A stretch of 64,000 bases of DNA from Lineus longissimus (GCF_910592395.1 NC_088310.1:27979491-28043490); one strand, 5' to 3'; shown: positions 1 to 13,509, counted from the first letter of the stretch. Numbers and translations: made by a program. Notes: generated by a model not told the origin, from the letters alone.

Positions 1-1061
1 AGCAAATAATAGTACAAAACGAAGTTTTATATATGGTGTCATAAATACACCCAGTCTGTATACCGTGGGGACTGGCTATGTAGAAGTCATTGTTATTTTT
101 CTTCAAAGTCCTGTCCCGATCTAATGGGAGTTCTCCAGTAACTATAGAATGCACAAGGACAATGTCTCATCCAAAGGATGGAGCCAGAAAGGGTCGTCGA
201 GGAATTGCCTGATGTGTGTGTATGGGTGTTGGTCTCAAAAACCTAAAACCATTTCAGAGACAGAAATAAGCAGACGGAGGGAAATTCTCACTTATCGCCA
301 ACAGCATTTAACAAGTCAGTGTGTCATATAAAATAAGCGTTTATTGTTGAATCTTGTTTTTACATTTTGTATAATAAGAAAACTAAAACTGATAAACTTG
401 CCTGTAACAACCAACTTATTTCTGAACCACCAGGATGAAATCTTTGATAACAAATCAAAACAAAATTTTACTTACTGCGGTGTCAGGAATACCCAGCCTG
501 CATAGCATAACGGCCTAGCCAATTCATATGCAGAGCTGTTAACAAATCTGGACTAGGAACAGAAGACCGGATAACATATATAAACTGCATATCAAATCAG
601 CTGGTCAACAGAAAAACCTTAACTCTGTTTTCAAATTCTGCTCATAAACAAGTCCTGGTTTATAACAATGAATTGACAAATGTAAAAATGGATTAGTTGC
701 AATAATGAACACAAGCTACTCTACAGCAAGAGGGGCATGGCACAAAACATCAGGACATCTAAAAGTAAACAGACTCCATTTCATGGACAAAGCTTCAAAA
801 AACTAAAAGTAACATTCCTTAATTAACAATGCATTATTTTCAATTTGATGACTAACTGCCTTTCAGTGTTCTACAATTCAAATATGACACTAAGTTTCTT
901 TTGCTGTGTCAATGAAGAATGACTGCAAAAAGGGTAAGACCCCCTTTGGTATAATCCCTAGCCAACTCTCTGGCAATTTGATGGAAGCTTCACTGGCCTG
1001 CTGGTCAATACAGCAATAGTGAGTGGACAGAGATGGTACGCTGGCCAGTAGACAACTCCTT
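1..1061. other. Non-coding stretch downstream of the C11orf68-like gene
   Basis: AT-rich sequence with no reading frame that resembles a protein. It probably holds the 3' UTR of the C11orf68-like gene, which runs leftward, and then intergenic DNA. A possible minus-strand AATAAA (TTTATT on the plus strand) lies near 341. No repeat or RNA gene was recognised. Confidence 0.5.
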
Positions 1062-1918
1062 CTACAAGGTGACTTTTGACTGGCGAGTGACAACGTCAAA
1101 GACGCTCAAATAGATGGTTGGACGAACTTCCCATTTATTATTCCGGTATATACCAAGATATGTGTACACATCTGGTTTGTAGAGCAGAGTGGTATAGATT
1201 CCACTGGCACGGATTCTTTTGTCTAAGGCCATCACCTCGTCTTCATTGGTGAAATCGTCATTATACATACAACACACATGTGATCCAGACCCTGATGGAT
1301 CAAATGGGCTAATTTTGGCATAGTAACAAAGGTCTCCACTCACAACAGCTTTGGCTACTTTAGCCCAGACTGAGTCTACTTTATCCCCAGTGCCAACATA
1401 AAAGAGCCATTTCCCAGCTGTTGCCTGAAAAGTCTTTGCAAGTTGAGTGATGGTGAATTGGTTGATGGGTTCTCTGGATTTCTGATAACTTTCCCACGCT
1501 TCTTCCAAAGCAGTCACGTCCGGATCCGGTGTCTCTTCTGTTGTCATCTGACTTGGTGCAAACACGTCGATCCAACCAATACCGTCAGATCTGCAAGATA
1601 GACAGATAGGTAGATGAACAGATAGAAAGAAGGAAGAAAGAAAGAAGGACAATGACTGAACAAAATGTGTTGTGGAATTTCCCATACAAACCTTGATAAG
1701 ATGGATGGGCGATTCTCCTGCAACCAATCTTCTATTGGCTCATTCATGACATCAGGGCAGTAAGAAACCGATTGATCCATATCAGTGGCCAAGGCTTCAG
1801 CTGCCCAATACTCAGAATCTCGGCTGACATGGGACTCAGAAGACTGGGCTTGTTCCTGAGGTCCTGAATGTGGTACATAATGACACATGTGTTTTGGAAC
1901 CTCTCCACTCGCGTCCAT
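1062..1918 (-). CDS. C11orf68: C11orf68 (BLES03)-like protein, DUF1917 family
   Basis: Two coding exons on the minus strand, 1918-1692 and 1590-1062, give 251 residues. The join is phase-consistent (AG|A, reading SILSR-SDGIGWIDV). The match to human C11orf68 is clear near the C-terminus, where KPDVYTYLGIYR is shared almost exactly, and around GWIDV and GKWLF. The family (DUF1917) has a fold related to eIF4E in the human structure; its cellular role is not established. The acidic N-terminal part carries AAEALATDMD, also seen in the human protein. The chosen start is the first ATG of the first coding exon. That exon begins just upstream at a splice acceptor, so a 5' non-coding exon, or less likely a further coding exon, probably lies between 1929 and 2900. 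It is head-to-head with TEDC1, about 1.0 kb between start codons. Confidence 0.9.
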
Positions 1919-1928
1919 TGATTGTTTT

Positions 1929-2955
1929 CTGAAAGAAAAAAGGACAATGTTTTCCAAGTATGAAATAAATCAACAGGATTTATTGCAAAAATCCGACTAC
2001 AGGATATATCATATTCTCCCCTTCAGGCTGAAAAGAGAAATGGGACTCTTACCACCGTGATCAGTGACCATTCAGTCATGGTGATCGTCATCCAATCTGC
2101 TGTGCTGGCCAGTAGGTCACAGTCGACAGAAACAACAGGCCCAGGGGACAGCGTGTTGCTTTCCTTTTTTTAGCCGGCCAAGCCTACTCTCTAGACTCTG
2201 GGTAGGCCTACTCGGACTTTATTATCATCATCATCATCATCATGTCAGCATCATTCACATCGCTTCTGCGATTTTGCCATTGCGGAACATTTTTTGGTGC
2301 GCATATTAATATCACACTGAAGAAGACTGACAGATATCAAACAAAATGAGGTGTCATGACTCATGTTGTTCCTGTGCACAGTCACAGTGTATGGTGTAGG
2401 ACCTGGCTAGACCTTAGTACCGTACCTAAATATTTACTCTTTAGAAAGCAGCATTTCACAGAGTATTCATTGAGAAGCAATCAAACAATCAATGTTGAGT
2501 ATGTACCATATGGTCAAATGAAACTACCCAAGTGATTTTTATGAAATATCAGTCTATGGTAAGGTAAAAATGGGCGTTTTGTATTCGCAAAATATGATAG
2601 GTTTTTTGTTGATATTCGCACATATTCACTTCCGGTTTCTGTTTCCATCTTTTCACGTTCACAGGCAACAAATCTCACTCCTTTTCACTATTTTAAAAAT
2701 TTGTTAATATATTTTAATACCTTTGAAACTATTTGATAGACATAATCAAATGAGCATCGAATTCAATAATTTTATTTTAAAAAATTTCCAGTGTTAACCA
2801 CCAGAGCATAAAACAATTTGGCTAAAATTGCATTGCCTGTGACAATGCACATGTTGTTCCACCTTGCGGTAGCATTTTACACTAAAGTTTCTGAGAATTT
2901 TGACAGGATGATCACTATTTTCCCCATCTAAATTACACTTTTCTCTTATACCAGA
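1929..2955. promoter_or_regulatory. Divergent intergenic region between C11orf68-like and TEDC1
   Basis: About 1 kb separates two genes transcribed away from each other, so it must contain both promoters and any 5' non-coding exons. It holds a short ATC trinucleotide run near 2223-2242 and AT-rich sequence at 2680-2800. No TATA-like element could be assigned with confidence. Confidence 0.5.
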
Positions 2956-5900
2956 ATGGCGCAAATACGCCAGACAATAGAGCTGCTGTGCAAAGTGTTG
3001 TCTGATAGTGGAACATCACTCTTAAAGGCTGAAACATTTCGATTAGCAAAGTTTAGCCACGATGATGCTGTAAGATTTTTGCAAAAATAAAAATGATCAA
3101 CTGCACTGGTGTCCGTCACTTCACACTTGCACTAACCAGGTTAGTCATGGTGTGGTTAGTGTAAGCTTGGAGTGTTAATGTCACTAGTGTGGTGTAAAGT
3201 TTCCTTATCATATCAAACTGACACTGGTGCATGCATGTACATGGTATTTGGTGATGCATAACAATACATCAAGATAAGATGTCACTTTCAGCTCTTCACT
3301 TTACTAACAGGGACTACGTCACTATTGTTAATGTGCCCATTGGGCATGTAATTTAGGTCTCTCTATACCCATGCCTATCACCTTCTACATCTATTAGTCA
3401 GTAGTTGAAACGTCTTCTAATGTCATGATGAATAGCATCAACGGTCAGTGGTGACCAACTGAGCTCGGATGCTCCCGGCCCTGACACTAGACGTGGGCAT
3501 AATGAAATAGGCCTATGAGTGTGATGTCTTGTCATACATGGCTGAGATGTCAGCACAGGCGAAAAACAAGTTGTTTACCTACATGCGATGTTGATGATGA
3601 CATACATGATTCAAGTTTTGAGAGTTATTCTTGAATCATGCAAGATTGTATTCATAATGATAATATCACAGTCTGTATGTCTGTCTCTGTCAAGGCAAAT
3701 CTTTCTTTTCTTATTTCTTTGTTTGTTTTCTCCAGGTTGTACCTTTCTGGAGTGTTCTCTTTGAGGTGCTCTATTTTTGCAAGTATGGAGCCCTGGATGA
3801 TGTCCCCAGAAAAGCTCTCGCGGAACTCTCAAAGAGTAAGTAATGGGTAAACTTTCGGTCTGTAATATCTAACAGGCGCTTATTCACTTCTAAGCCAAGA
3901 GAGTTACAAGTGTTGTGTATAATTTGTGTTTTTCTGAGATTGAAGGAATGTGAAAAAAATTGAGATTAAACAAAAATGAATCTTCCTTGTTGTCAAACAA
4001 CAAGTACATGCTACATTTGATTCTGCTCTTTTCAGCTGAGATTGTGGTTTATGTAAAACGAGAAATGCAACGATATGGATTTGTTTCCAAGGATTTTGCG
4101 ACACTACAGAATGACATGAGTAGTGGAAGCCGGGAGCTGTTACTGGCGCTAGGGTGGCTCATGTGCAAGGAGAACGTCATTGACAAATTCATGAAGAACC
4201 GTGGTCTTGAGATTGGTGAAGATACGTTTCTTTTGCACCAGGTAAATAAATCACTGATTGTGTTGTGTTCTGCCATCAGTTGGTGTGATGGCAAAAAATG
4301 ACTTCCTTTTGTGGTCTCACTACATGAAGAATGCCTTGATTTTTCGTTCCTTCAATTCAATGAAAATCAAACAATTTTTTCCTACATCAATAAATCCTCT
4401 CTCAAGACTTTAATCAACACTATTCAAACCATCAATATCATTGCATGGTGTTTCAGTCTGAGTTTGTGCAAGGACAAGGGGATGGAGACAAACCCTCAAA
4501 CACGATGCAGCCCCCTAAAGGCTGTGACCCTCCAGGGAAGATCAAGTATCTCCTGTGGCTGAATGGCAAACTCAGGATGAAGATGAGGGAGCTGCTGGCA
4601 CTGCAAGTTGAAAAGAACAAACTCTTCCATAAGGTACCGGGTATTCATAACTTCAATTGTTATTGTAAGATCTTGTTTAGTGTCTGTAATAAGAGAAGTG
4701 TGTAAAATGAATTCACAGCTTTCAAAACTGTTGGCCTAAGTTCCAACTATTGCCCTGAGATCAGCGTTGTATGCTAGTAGTTCATCTCATGATGGCAGAG
4801 ATTGAAAGGGACTAATTGAATCACTCGTGTAACATGACATTTCCATGTCGGCTGTCCCACAAAAGGACCAACATACTACTCATACCACAGACAATTAAAG
4901 GCTTTTAAATCTCTTATAGAAATATTGCTAAACATGCAAATAGCTGCTCTGTTTTCTTTCTCGCTGATAGTGATAGTTCATTTCTATGCAGGTGCATGAG
5001 GCTACTGAAGGAATCTCATCAACACCGGACAGGGACCATCTCTCCATGCTTGAAGTGTACCTGCTGCGCCATCCAGAAGCTCTCAAGAAGGTAACTGTTT
5101 AAATACTTCCATGTCTATAGAAAAAAACATTCCCTCTTTAGTGGTTCTGCAATATTCACGTTTGTCTTAGTTTGTTTCATTTCACCTGCACCTTTCAAGG
5201 CTTCAGCAGCCGCAGATCTTGTTCCATGCAGTAGCTAACAATTCCATTCAAAGATACAAGAGTTATACGTTACTGGTTGGCCTCTAGTTTTAACCACTAA
5301 GAAGGATCTGTACTGTAAGTCCTTTAAAGGACTGTGCATTAAATGGTAAGGCTTCCAACTACATTAATCATGTTTTTATTCAGATGATGGGACTGCTGGA
5401 AGACGATAATGATCGGTTGAGCAGGCTGCTGCAATGGAAGGAGCAAGAAGATGTCTTTTGGCAGTGGATGGCAAGGCTATACTACTTACTAGCTTATTAT
5501 GTTATGCAGATATGTACCATCAAAATAACCAATTGCGGAATCTGAATAGAGAGAATGTCCAGCTTAACGGAGGTGTCTAAGAAGTGGGATCTATGATGGT
5601 GATTCCTTTTTGCAAATTCAGACTAAGTCTGACAGTTGCAGACTTGATAGTTTGTTGTCATATTGATATCAGTGTCTTTAATTATCTCTCTAGTCATTGA
5701 GGGAATATATATGGTCAAAATGTAATGATAAAGATGGTTATTTCTTTCTGCTTAAGGAAAGTGTGCTTGACTCCAAGCTGAATGACCACGCCCTTCCACA
5801 GGATGAAGAAGTAAGCTCAGGCATCGAGAGTGATGGTGACCTGCCACCTTACAGTATCCCCATTGAAAGTGTTCATTCATTAGCAACAGAGCATAACAGG

Positions 5901-6675
5901 CTGCAGGGTGTCATACTCAAGTATGAAGGAATCGTTGAAAATCTGGAGACGCTTGTTGAATTGAAGGTGAGCTTGAAAACAAATCGAGCTTGATTTAGCA
6001 CAATCTCAAGAGTTTCAATTCTATTTCTATCTGCGATCTTGGTGAGAAGGCTAGGTCTAAATTTCATATAATATTTTAGCTAATTGCAATGGGATCAACA
6101 TACCTATCGAGTTTTGTACTGAAGAATAAAGATGCATCCTGCACTTATTTGGTATTAGCAGGTATATCTTTTGGAGTGGTGCTATCATTTCTAATTCATT
6201 GACATCATTGCTAAAACACATTCGTCTATTTCAGAGCTCTGAAATCACACCACAGGAGCTGGATAGCCTCATCGAATCGATTGACCTTGAGATCTCGATT
6301 CAGAAGTCGAACATCTCCAAAATGAATCTCAATCATCATATGCAACAAAACCAAGCACCCGTTATGTCGTACGTGAAAAAATCTCAGAACAAACCCACCG
6401 CCAATTTAGGGTATGCTTCCCAGTCATTTCAGAACAATAACACCCAAGGAAATCGCTTGTCACAACCCTCAAAAGCATTGTCACCAGGCCGGCCCAATTT
6501 GGCTGAAAATTTGCGTGATATTGGAGAAGAGGTGTATGGATTACAGGAAATGATAGACAAACTGCAATTCGAAATCGACAATAAGCAGACCGAGTTCCGA
6601 TCTGATATGCAGCACATCAGCGAGAGGTTTAACGATGTCATATGCATTCCACCAATGGGAAAGAAAAACATTTAG
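2956..6675 (+). CDS. TEDC1: Tubulin epsilon and delta complex protein 1 (TEDC1, C14orf80 homologue)
   Basis: Eight coding exons: 2956-3069, 3736-3835, 4036-4241, 4457-4633, 4992-5090, 5384-5470, 5757-5966, 6235-6675. Together they give 477 residues. The strongest signature is GSRELLLALGWLM in exon 3; human TEDC1 has GSRELLLALSWLL. Further support comes from FRLAKF near the N-terminus, WLNGKLR in exon 4 and FWQWM-ESVLDS across exons 6 and 7. The family works with TEDC2 and delta- and epsilon-tubulin to stabilise centriolar triplet microtubules. The C-terminus (residues about 425-465) is heptad-like and probably coiled coil. An in-frame TAA lies a short distance upstream of the chosen ATG, so the start is firm. 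The intron after exon 6 uses a GC donor (5471-5472). The gene converges with RSPH4A, another cilium-related gene. Confidence 0.9.
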
Positions 6676-8922
6676 ACATGTGTGATCTGAGATTAGAAAC
6701 AAGCTGCCATTTGTTATGAAGTGAACGTTTGATAAGGGATTTTAAGCATCTGATGTGTTCAGTTAAGGCTTTTAGGTTAGGTCAGCAAATGATCTTTCTT
6801 GGGAGTTATTGGTTAATGAATGGATATCTGACCCACAAGCCACACTTTACCATGGTTTGGATACAGTGATAGCGTTAGAGCATAGGAACAAAGGAGTTGG
6901 CACTTGTTTGAGTTGTGTACTTTGCCCTTGAGTCACTGGTCAAGGTTATTATTGAAATCATTTCTTTGGGAACTTTATTTAGTATTGAGTCATAAACTGT
7001 AAATACAAGTTTGCTTGCATTGGCCTAATGAAGCAGTGTGTCACAGTTATTTGTACATGTACATTGTATATCTCCTTGTGTTGACCATTTTGTAATGGTA
7101 ACGTTATAATCATTACTGTATTGAGCCTGCATACCAAAATCGTGGGAAACATCATTAATGTTCATTACTAAATTGTAGCAATTATGCACAATGAGTCACC
7201 TGCAAATGCTTGTAATGGTATCTGTTAGTCGAATACTCCTGACAGGCTATGTGTTCTTGACAAGTTTGTATCCAAGAACTACCAGTTTGGCTTTATGTCA
7301 ACCATGTAGGTAGAAGTTAAACAAATGCAACAAGCTCCTATTTCCTGCTTTTTGATTTGTTCGTTGATGTGAATAGAGTTGTTCTTTATTAAATATCTCA
7401 TATTTCCTCACAATTTCTCTGGTGTTCATTTTGTGCATGAGTTTGTTTAGTGGATGTATATGTCAGTATATATTCATATCAGCTAGGAGATGGGGACAGG
7501 CTGCTGCTAGAACAGGTCAAGGACCTTGCACAGGATTAGCTGGAGGGTACCCTTGGTCACCTGGTGTACAGCTGACTGATTATGATGATTCATATCTGTT
7601 TCATGGTGTGGTGAAGTTCTGGTGAAGACCAAATTATTGAGGAAACCACTTTGGAACAGCCCCATGTCCCAATCCATGGTTATACAGATTGTATGAAACG
7701 ATTCATTCAATATGTTCCAGATTATATTGGTACAGTTGTCAGTCAGACTCGATATGAACCAATGCAGGACTCCATCTCGGGCATTTGTCCATCAAGGAGA
7801 ATTGAGACGCTCCGCAATGAAGTCTGAAGTCCTTGGAGAGTTTGTCGGGACAAGTTGGTTTCAATTTGTTCACCAGCACTGAAGTTGCAGACTCGAACAA
7901 GGAGACCTAACCCCCAACTGCCTGATAAGGTCAACCAAGACATGTCTGTCGAAATTATAACAAAGCCCATTCACCGGTGGACTGTAATATCTGATCACCA
8001 ACTTGTCCCTCGCAGTTCTCAGTCGGTCTCTGAAATCTCATCAATACAGGACGCTGTCTCCTCCACATGCAAGTACTTGACAGTGTTCATGGTTGGGACA
8101 TCATTCACAACCACAGAGTGACTGACAAACGATACAGCAACAGAAAGAGGCAGATATTTGATATCCCAACTTTATTCAATCTCAGACAATAATGTACAAA
8201 ATAAACTTACGTGTATACTTAAATAATTAAATCATCTGATTTCTAGATAGTTACATTAGTTTATATACAGGTGAAAGACAGTGACTGTTCCATCACTACT
8301 AACATTTGGTCTTAAACCATCTTCAGTAGAGTGTCCATGGTTTGGAATGTTTTCAGTCAACTCTGGACCCCAACTGGAAGGAGTCGGACAAGTTACTATT
8401 CAGCAGTTGAAGAAAGGAAGATGGAAATGGATTTGTTATAGAATGTCCAGTTATACAGCAGAACGACACAATTTTGACTTTTTAGCAGTCGCCAAACAGG
8501 GGAAGGTCTTTCCAACAAAATAATTCAAAATTAGTCCCAACAGATGAAAAATTACTATGTTCTACAGAAAAACCTTACCTTAATCATTATTTCATACCAG
8601 GATGAAACAGCAGATGCCATAGCACAGAAATGGTAATCGTTATTTACAAAACCTATGGACATCGTGTATACGTAAAGTTTTGGATGGAATGCTCTTGAAA
8701 ATAATCACAGTCTCATCAAAGACAACATTTACTAAGCAGCAGTAAAGAAATGATATAAACAGAACTCTCTGCAGAATGACTCAAGGACGGAAACAAAGTC
8801 ATCACAGTTTCTATACTCCTCAATTATAATCTTGAAGTTTTAAAAATGACGGAAGATGGACCTTTTCATTATTTATGAAGATGAAATGATAATTCCTTTA
8901 GTTTGGAGTTACAGCGTTTGAT
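6676..8922. other. Convergent 3' region of TEDC1 and RSPH4A
   Basis: No coding exon is recognised here. The left part is the TEDC1 3' UTR and the right part (8170-8922) the RSPH4A 3' UTR. A plus-strand AATAAA at 8200-8205 and a minus-strand AATAAA at 8176-8171 lie within 35 bases of each other, so the two transcripts may meet or overlap tail-to-tail. Open frames in this stretch have no recognisable product. Confidence 0.5.
8171..8176 (-). terminator. Candidate polyadenylation signal of RSPH4A
   Basis: AATAAA on the minus strand, about 750 bases downstream of the RSPH4A stop codon. Chosen by position and sequence only. Confidence 0.45.
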
Positions 8923-11900
8923 CTAATCGTCTTCATCCTCATCCTCCTCCGCCTCTTCCATTTCCTCAGCTGCCTCCGCAGCCTCTTGTTGAGCGGCCCG
9001 AAGAGCAGCCTCCTCCTCCGGTGTGGGATCTTCAACCTCGGTGATTTCAGGGCCGCTTGGGAACTCTTCCTGGATTGCTGGTGGTGGTGGAGGACTGTAG
9101 TTCTCAGCAGAATACTTGTGGCCATGACCAATGTAGACATTTTCAAACTTCCTGAAATGTCGACAAGATAACATGATGTCACGACACAAGTTGAAAGGAC
9201 AACCATCTCTTAAAGAGGATTAGTGTTGCCACTTATGGTGTTTGGGAAACTGCCAGCCCGGTCCGTCCTGATTCAGCACTAAGTATCAACATTACTGAAG
9301 TGACCAGCCAGCATTCATTTTCAACACAAAGTTAAGTCTTCTGAGGGAAGCTAGGTATTCAAATGATTGATGACTCTTGTGTTCTCTAAACTGTGATATC
9401 AAAGTTATAGAAGAGAAAACTTTCATGCCATTTGTTAATGGCACTGAGCAGGAGACTGCTAAAAACTGATACTTACTTGTCAACAGCAAATGCATGAGCT
9501 CCAGGCCACAGATTTGAGTGCATCATAGAGATGGCATACTGTGGGATAAGATTGGATGAGAGCTTGGGCGTCCATGGTGGCATGTTCTCAATCTCAGCAT
9601 CCTCCGACAAGGGTGTAAGAAGTGGAGGACCGACCTCTGGCTCAGGCTCATCTGGCTCTTCTCGTTCTTCTTCTTCATCTTCATCCTCGAAGTCATCCTC
9701 ATTGTGCTGTACGGGATTCCACCAGCTGCAGCGACCCTGGGGCAGGATGTGCTGTACGTGATGCACCCAGTTCTGTAATGAAGGATCCGCAAGGTCTCGC
9801 ACTGGGATGCCTTCAAAGTCAATGTTCTCGACAAAGTTGTCACGACCTGTAAGATAGGATTACAAGAATAAGTCATTTGAAATAGCAGTCTTCAGTACCT
9901 GGTCTGAAATGAAACCAAGGAGTGAGTAACATATTCTAGACTTGGAAACGAAATTCTCCAGAAAATTCAGTAGTAAGACTTGTGTAAATCTAATTAGCCT
10001 TTTCAGGGCAAATAATGACAACTTCCAGTACAGTTACAAATATCTGACAAATAGGATAATCAGAAACTTTACCAAACTGTTGCATCTATAGCAACTGGCA
10101 GGGCAAATCCGTGAGAGAAAAAAACAGCAAGCAGGGGTATGACTGGGTGGAGGTTTGGAAATGGAATGAAAAAAATCAAACCAAAAAGTGTTGTAAGAAC
10201 GCTCAATGAGAACTGGTTCCGCATGCCAGTGACAAGCGAAGTCATGCAGGACCCCAACCAATGTACCATGTTAAAGACTTATCATCATCCCAATTTACTT
10301 TGTGTCTTGAGCTAATTCTAAGTGGACATTTTGACAGGGGGTTTTGAACATGCAAATGACAGCACTGATACACCATGTGAAACATTCAGTACCAGAAGTT
10401 ACCACAGGATGCGGCTACACAAAACTTAAATCTCAAGTGTGTGTCAAGATATAATCCTGATGCAACTTTTGATACTGGATGCAGGTGATTTGACACAAAT
10501 TGCTTTATCCCATGAATTGAATACTTACCGAGTCTCCCAAGAAACATAGCTGTCATTAAATTTGATTGACAATGTCAATTAACTCAGAGAAAGATCACTC
10601 ACTCTTTGTAACAAGTTCAACTGAGAAAGATCACTCACTTTTTGTAACAAGTTCAACTGAGAAAGATCACTCACTCTTTGTAACAAGTTCAACTGAGAAA
10701 GATCACTCACTCTTTGTAACAAGTTCAACTGAGAAAGATCACTCACTCTTTGTAACAAGTTCAACTGAGAAAGATCACTCACTCTTTGTAACAAGTTCAA
10801 CTGAGAAAGATCACTCACTCTTTGTAACAAGTTCAACTGAGAAAGATCACTCACTCTTTGTAACAAGTTCAACTGAGAAAGATCACTCACTCTTTGTAAC
10901 AAGTTCAACTGAGAAAGATCACTCACTCTTTGTAACAAGTTCAACTGAGAAAGATCACTCACTCTTTGTAACAAGTTCAACTGAGAAAGATCACTCACTC
11001 TTTGTAACAAGTTCAACTGAAATTGGTTACTAATGAGAAGACAATCCAGACGCCTAGTCCCAAACTAGAATGGACAGTTACTATGGCAACATCCACTACC
11101 AATCCATGGCGGACAGAAATCACACATATAAGTGGAAAACTGTCAACACCAACCAATACATCATAACCATTCATTAGAAAGCTCTCAAAGAGCTCTTGCC
11201 GCTGATGCCACTGACGTTTTTGAGTTGCACTTCACATTTTTTGAAATTTCCTAAAAATCACAAAGGGTTAATACTGACCTTCTCCTTCTTCTTCCTCCTC
11301 CTCTTCCTCATCAAACTGGTAGAAGTTGAGCGGGGAGATGTGCGTTCCAGCAGAGATACGCGCAATCTGTGCCCTAAGGTAGTTGGACTCATTGCCTGGG
11401 AATGGTGGGTAGCTGATGACAGGTGCATCAAGTTTGCCTGTGAAGAACTTCTTGATCTTCCTGGCTGCGACAATCTGGGCTGGAGTAACTGCTGGCAGTT
11501 TGATCCATGGTTTACCAGCTGGAATAACATGTAAGATTGGATAAGGATGAAAGATGGCTCACAATGTACCTGCAGCTTTACAGCACATGAGCATGACTAT
11601 AGGATTGATCCAGCTGGAGCCAAGGGGTACAATCCAGCAGATTTGTTTGCTAGGTTGTAACACAACCAGGATGTTTTTTCCATCATAGAGTTCTCTGAGG
11701 AGAAAAGGAAGCCTAGTTTACTTACGGTCATTGCAGACAAAGTATGTTTTCTTATTGGAACCAGTTCTGGACTCTTCCTTGGGAACAACCGGAGGTGGCT
11801 TGAAGTCGGGCTTTGGAGTATCATCTTCCTGCTCTAAAATCGTACAAAAATTAACTTCTTTTAATACTATACTACAGAACAGAATTCCTAAGAAGGAAAT

Positions 11901-13509
11901 TTGCCTTGGGACAATTAGAACCAGGGAGGAAAGACTATGCGATACGTTTTGGCTACTGCTCTTATTTCACCTGTCAGTTGACACTAATGACAGTACTTGT
12001 CTTGACAGTCTTTAATGAGACACTTTTACTTTCAGCTGTGTGAGAGTAAAACGTCACTGATTTCATATGTTTGTAGTCTTTTAAATACACCACTTATTGT
12101 ACTGTGTGATATGCTGTTACTCAACTCCTGAACTGGCACAGCTTTCTTCTTCTACATACCTTCTTCTTCAGCATCCTCATCCTTCTCTGTTGTATCTTCC
12201 TCTTTCTCTTCCTCAGCTTCCTCCTCCTCTTCTTCCTCCTCCTCTCCCTCCCGGTACTCAACCTCAGCAATGATGTAATTCTGTTCAGTACCGAAGATTT
12301 TACCCCAGAGTCGCACATGCTGCAGTGGATGGTTATCGACAAGATTTTTCAGAGCCAGCCATATCCGGATCATCTCCTCCCTGTTTAGACCAACAGCAGC
12401 TTGTTCAAAGAAGAATGTGAGCTCCATAAGATTTGGCAGCGGTGTCTCGACATCCTCTTCTGGTTGTTCTTCAGCTTCCTCTCCATCACCCTTCTGGAAA
12501 GGAAACAACAAAAATGGTGAAAAAGGGTTCAAAAGTAAATGTTTAAGGACCAAGGTTTTTGAATTTTCTTTCTTCAAATGTGACAAGAACCTGCACTTAT
12601 ATTCTGTTCTTGCATGGTTTGCTCACAGTCATGGTCAGCTCTTACACTTTCTCTGAATGAATATACATGTACTTACTGAAAACAGTTTCTTTTGTACTTC
12701 TGCCAATGCTACTTCTGTTGACTCATCTACTTTGTCCAACACTGTGTCTGTATCGGATTTGAATTTTGCCCTTTTCTCTTCTTTGCTGATGTCTTCGAAT
12801 ATATCAGCTACATTTTCAGGTCGTTCATTCAACACCTTTGTAAGAACCTTGGCTAAGTGATCATACCTGAAAAATAAGAATGAAATGTAATTGGTTATAG
12901 AAAGTCATCAATCATCGATGAAGTGATCAACAAGGTCCATGCTCTGAACTCAGCCCAGACACTGTAATACTTGTTAGTCTGTAAAACTTCTGTCATCCTG
13001 CTTGCTAAAGCAATCTGTTTCAGAAGTACTTGCTTCCATAGCCAAGGGGCCATGAAACTGCCAATGATGTCTCATGCTCATACCTACAAACTTTTGTCCT
13101 CCTAAAGAACGCCCAACAAACATGAAAGACAATGACCACTACACTACCACAAAGTGTGACTGTGTACTGTAGGCTAGCCTACTTGTCTGTTACTAAACAC
13201 ACAACTTCCCATGCATGGATACCAGACCATGTCACGCCTGATAAAGTCATACAGTCACAGGAAATTATTGCAAGTTAAATAGACCACAAAAATTATCCAG
13301 AAAAATCATACATCAAAAAACAAACAGCTAGCCACTTACAAATTTTGTCCTGTTTTTGAACTAGTGGAAAGCAAATATGACTTGGCATTCACATATTCCT
13401 GTTCTTTGGAAGAAAGATTGTTTTCCACGTTCAAAACTTGAGACGGGGTCTGTGGTTTTGACCCTGTGTGTTGGCTTGAAACTTCATTATTTTGTGGGGT
13501 GTCAGACAT
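8923..13509 (-). CDS. RSPH4A: Radial spoke head protein 4/6 (RSPH4A/RSPH6A family)
   Basis: Seven coding exons on the minus strand: 13509-13340, 12866-12677, 12493-12160, 11833-11726, 11518-11279, 9846-9477, 9151-8923. They give 546 residues, between Chlamydomonas RSP4/RSP6 (about 460) and human RSPH4A (about 716). Diagnostic stretches are [67 protein letters not shown] and [13 protein letters not shown]. The product is a head subunit of the axonemal radial spoke, which relays signals between the central pair and the dynein arms of motile cilia. Three glutamate-rich acidic segments and an acidic tail are typical of the family. Vertebrates have two paralogues (4A and 6A); this is probably the single pre-duplication type. 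Intron 5 (11278-9847) carries a 36-bp minisatellite. The gene is head-to-head with SAV1. Confidence 0.93.
10587..11018. repeat. Minisatellite, 12 copies of a 36-bp unit, in RSPH4A intron 5
   Basis: Twelve head-to-tail copies of a 36-bp unit containing GAAAGATCACTCACTC. Only one base difference was seen among the copies (a T for C in the second unit), so the array is young or strongly homogenised. Because 36 is a multiple of three, the array is open in frames on both strands. It lies deep inside an intron, so this does not imply a protein. A degenerate start flanks the left end near 10580. Confidence 0.97.

Noticed and set aside
8281-8523. 80-codon plus-strand open frame
   Set aside because: It is antisense within the RSPH4A 3' UTR and has no recognisable similarity.
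10566-11033. Open frame encoding repeated [12 protein letters not shown] (and the antisense repeat)
   Set aside because: It is only the translation of the intronic 36-bp minisatellite, whose length is a multiple of three; no splice or homology evidence supports a protein.
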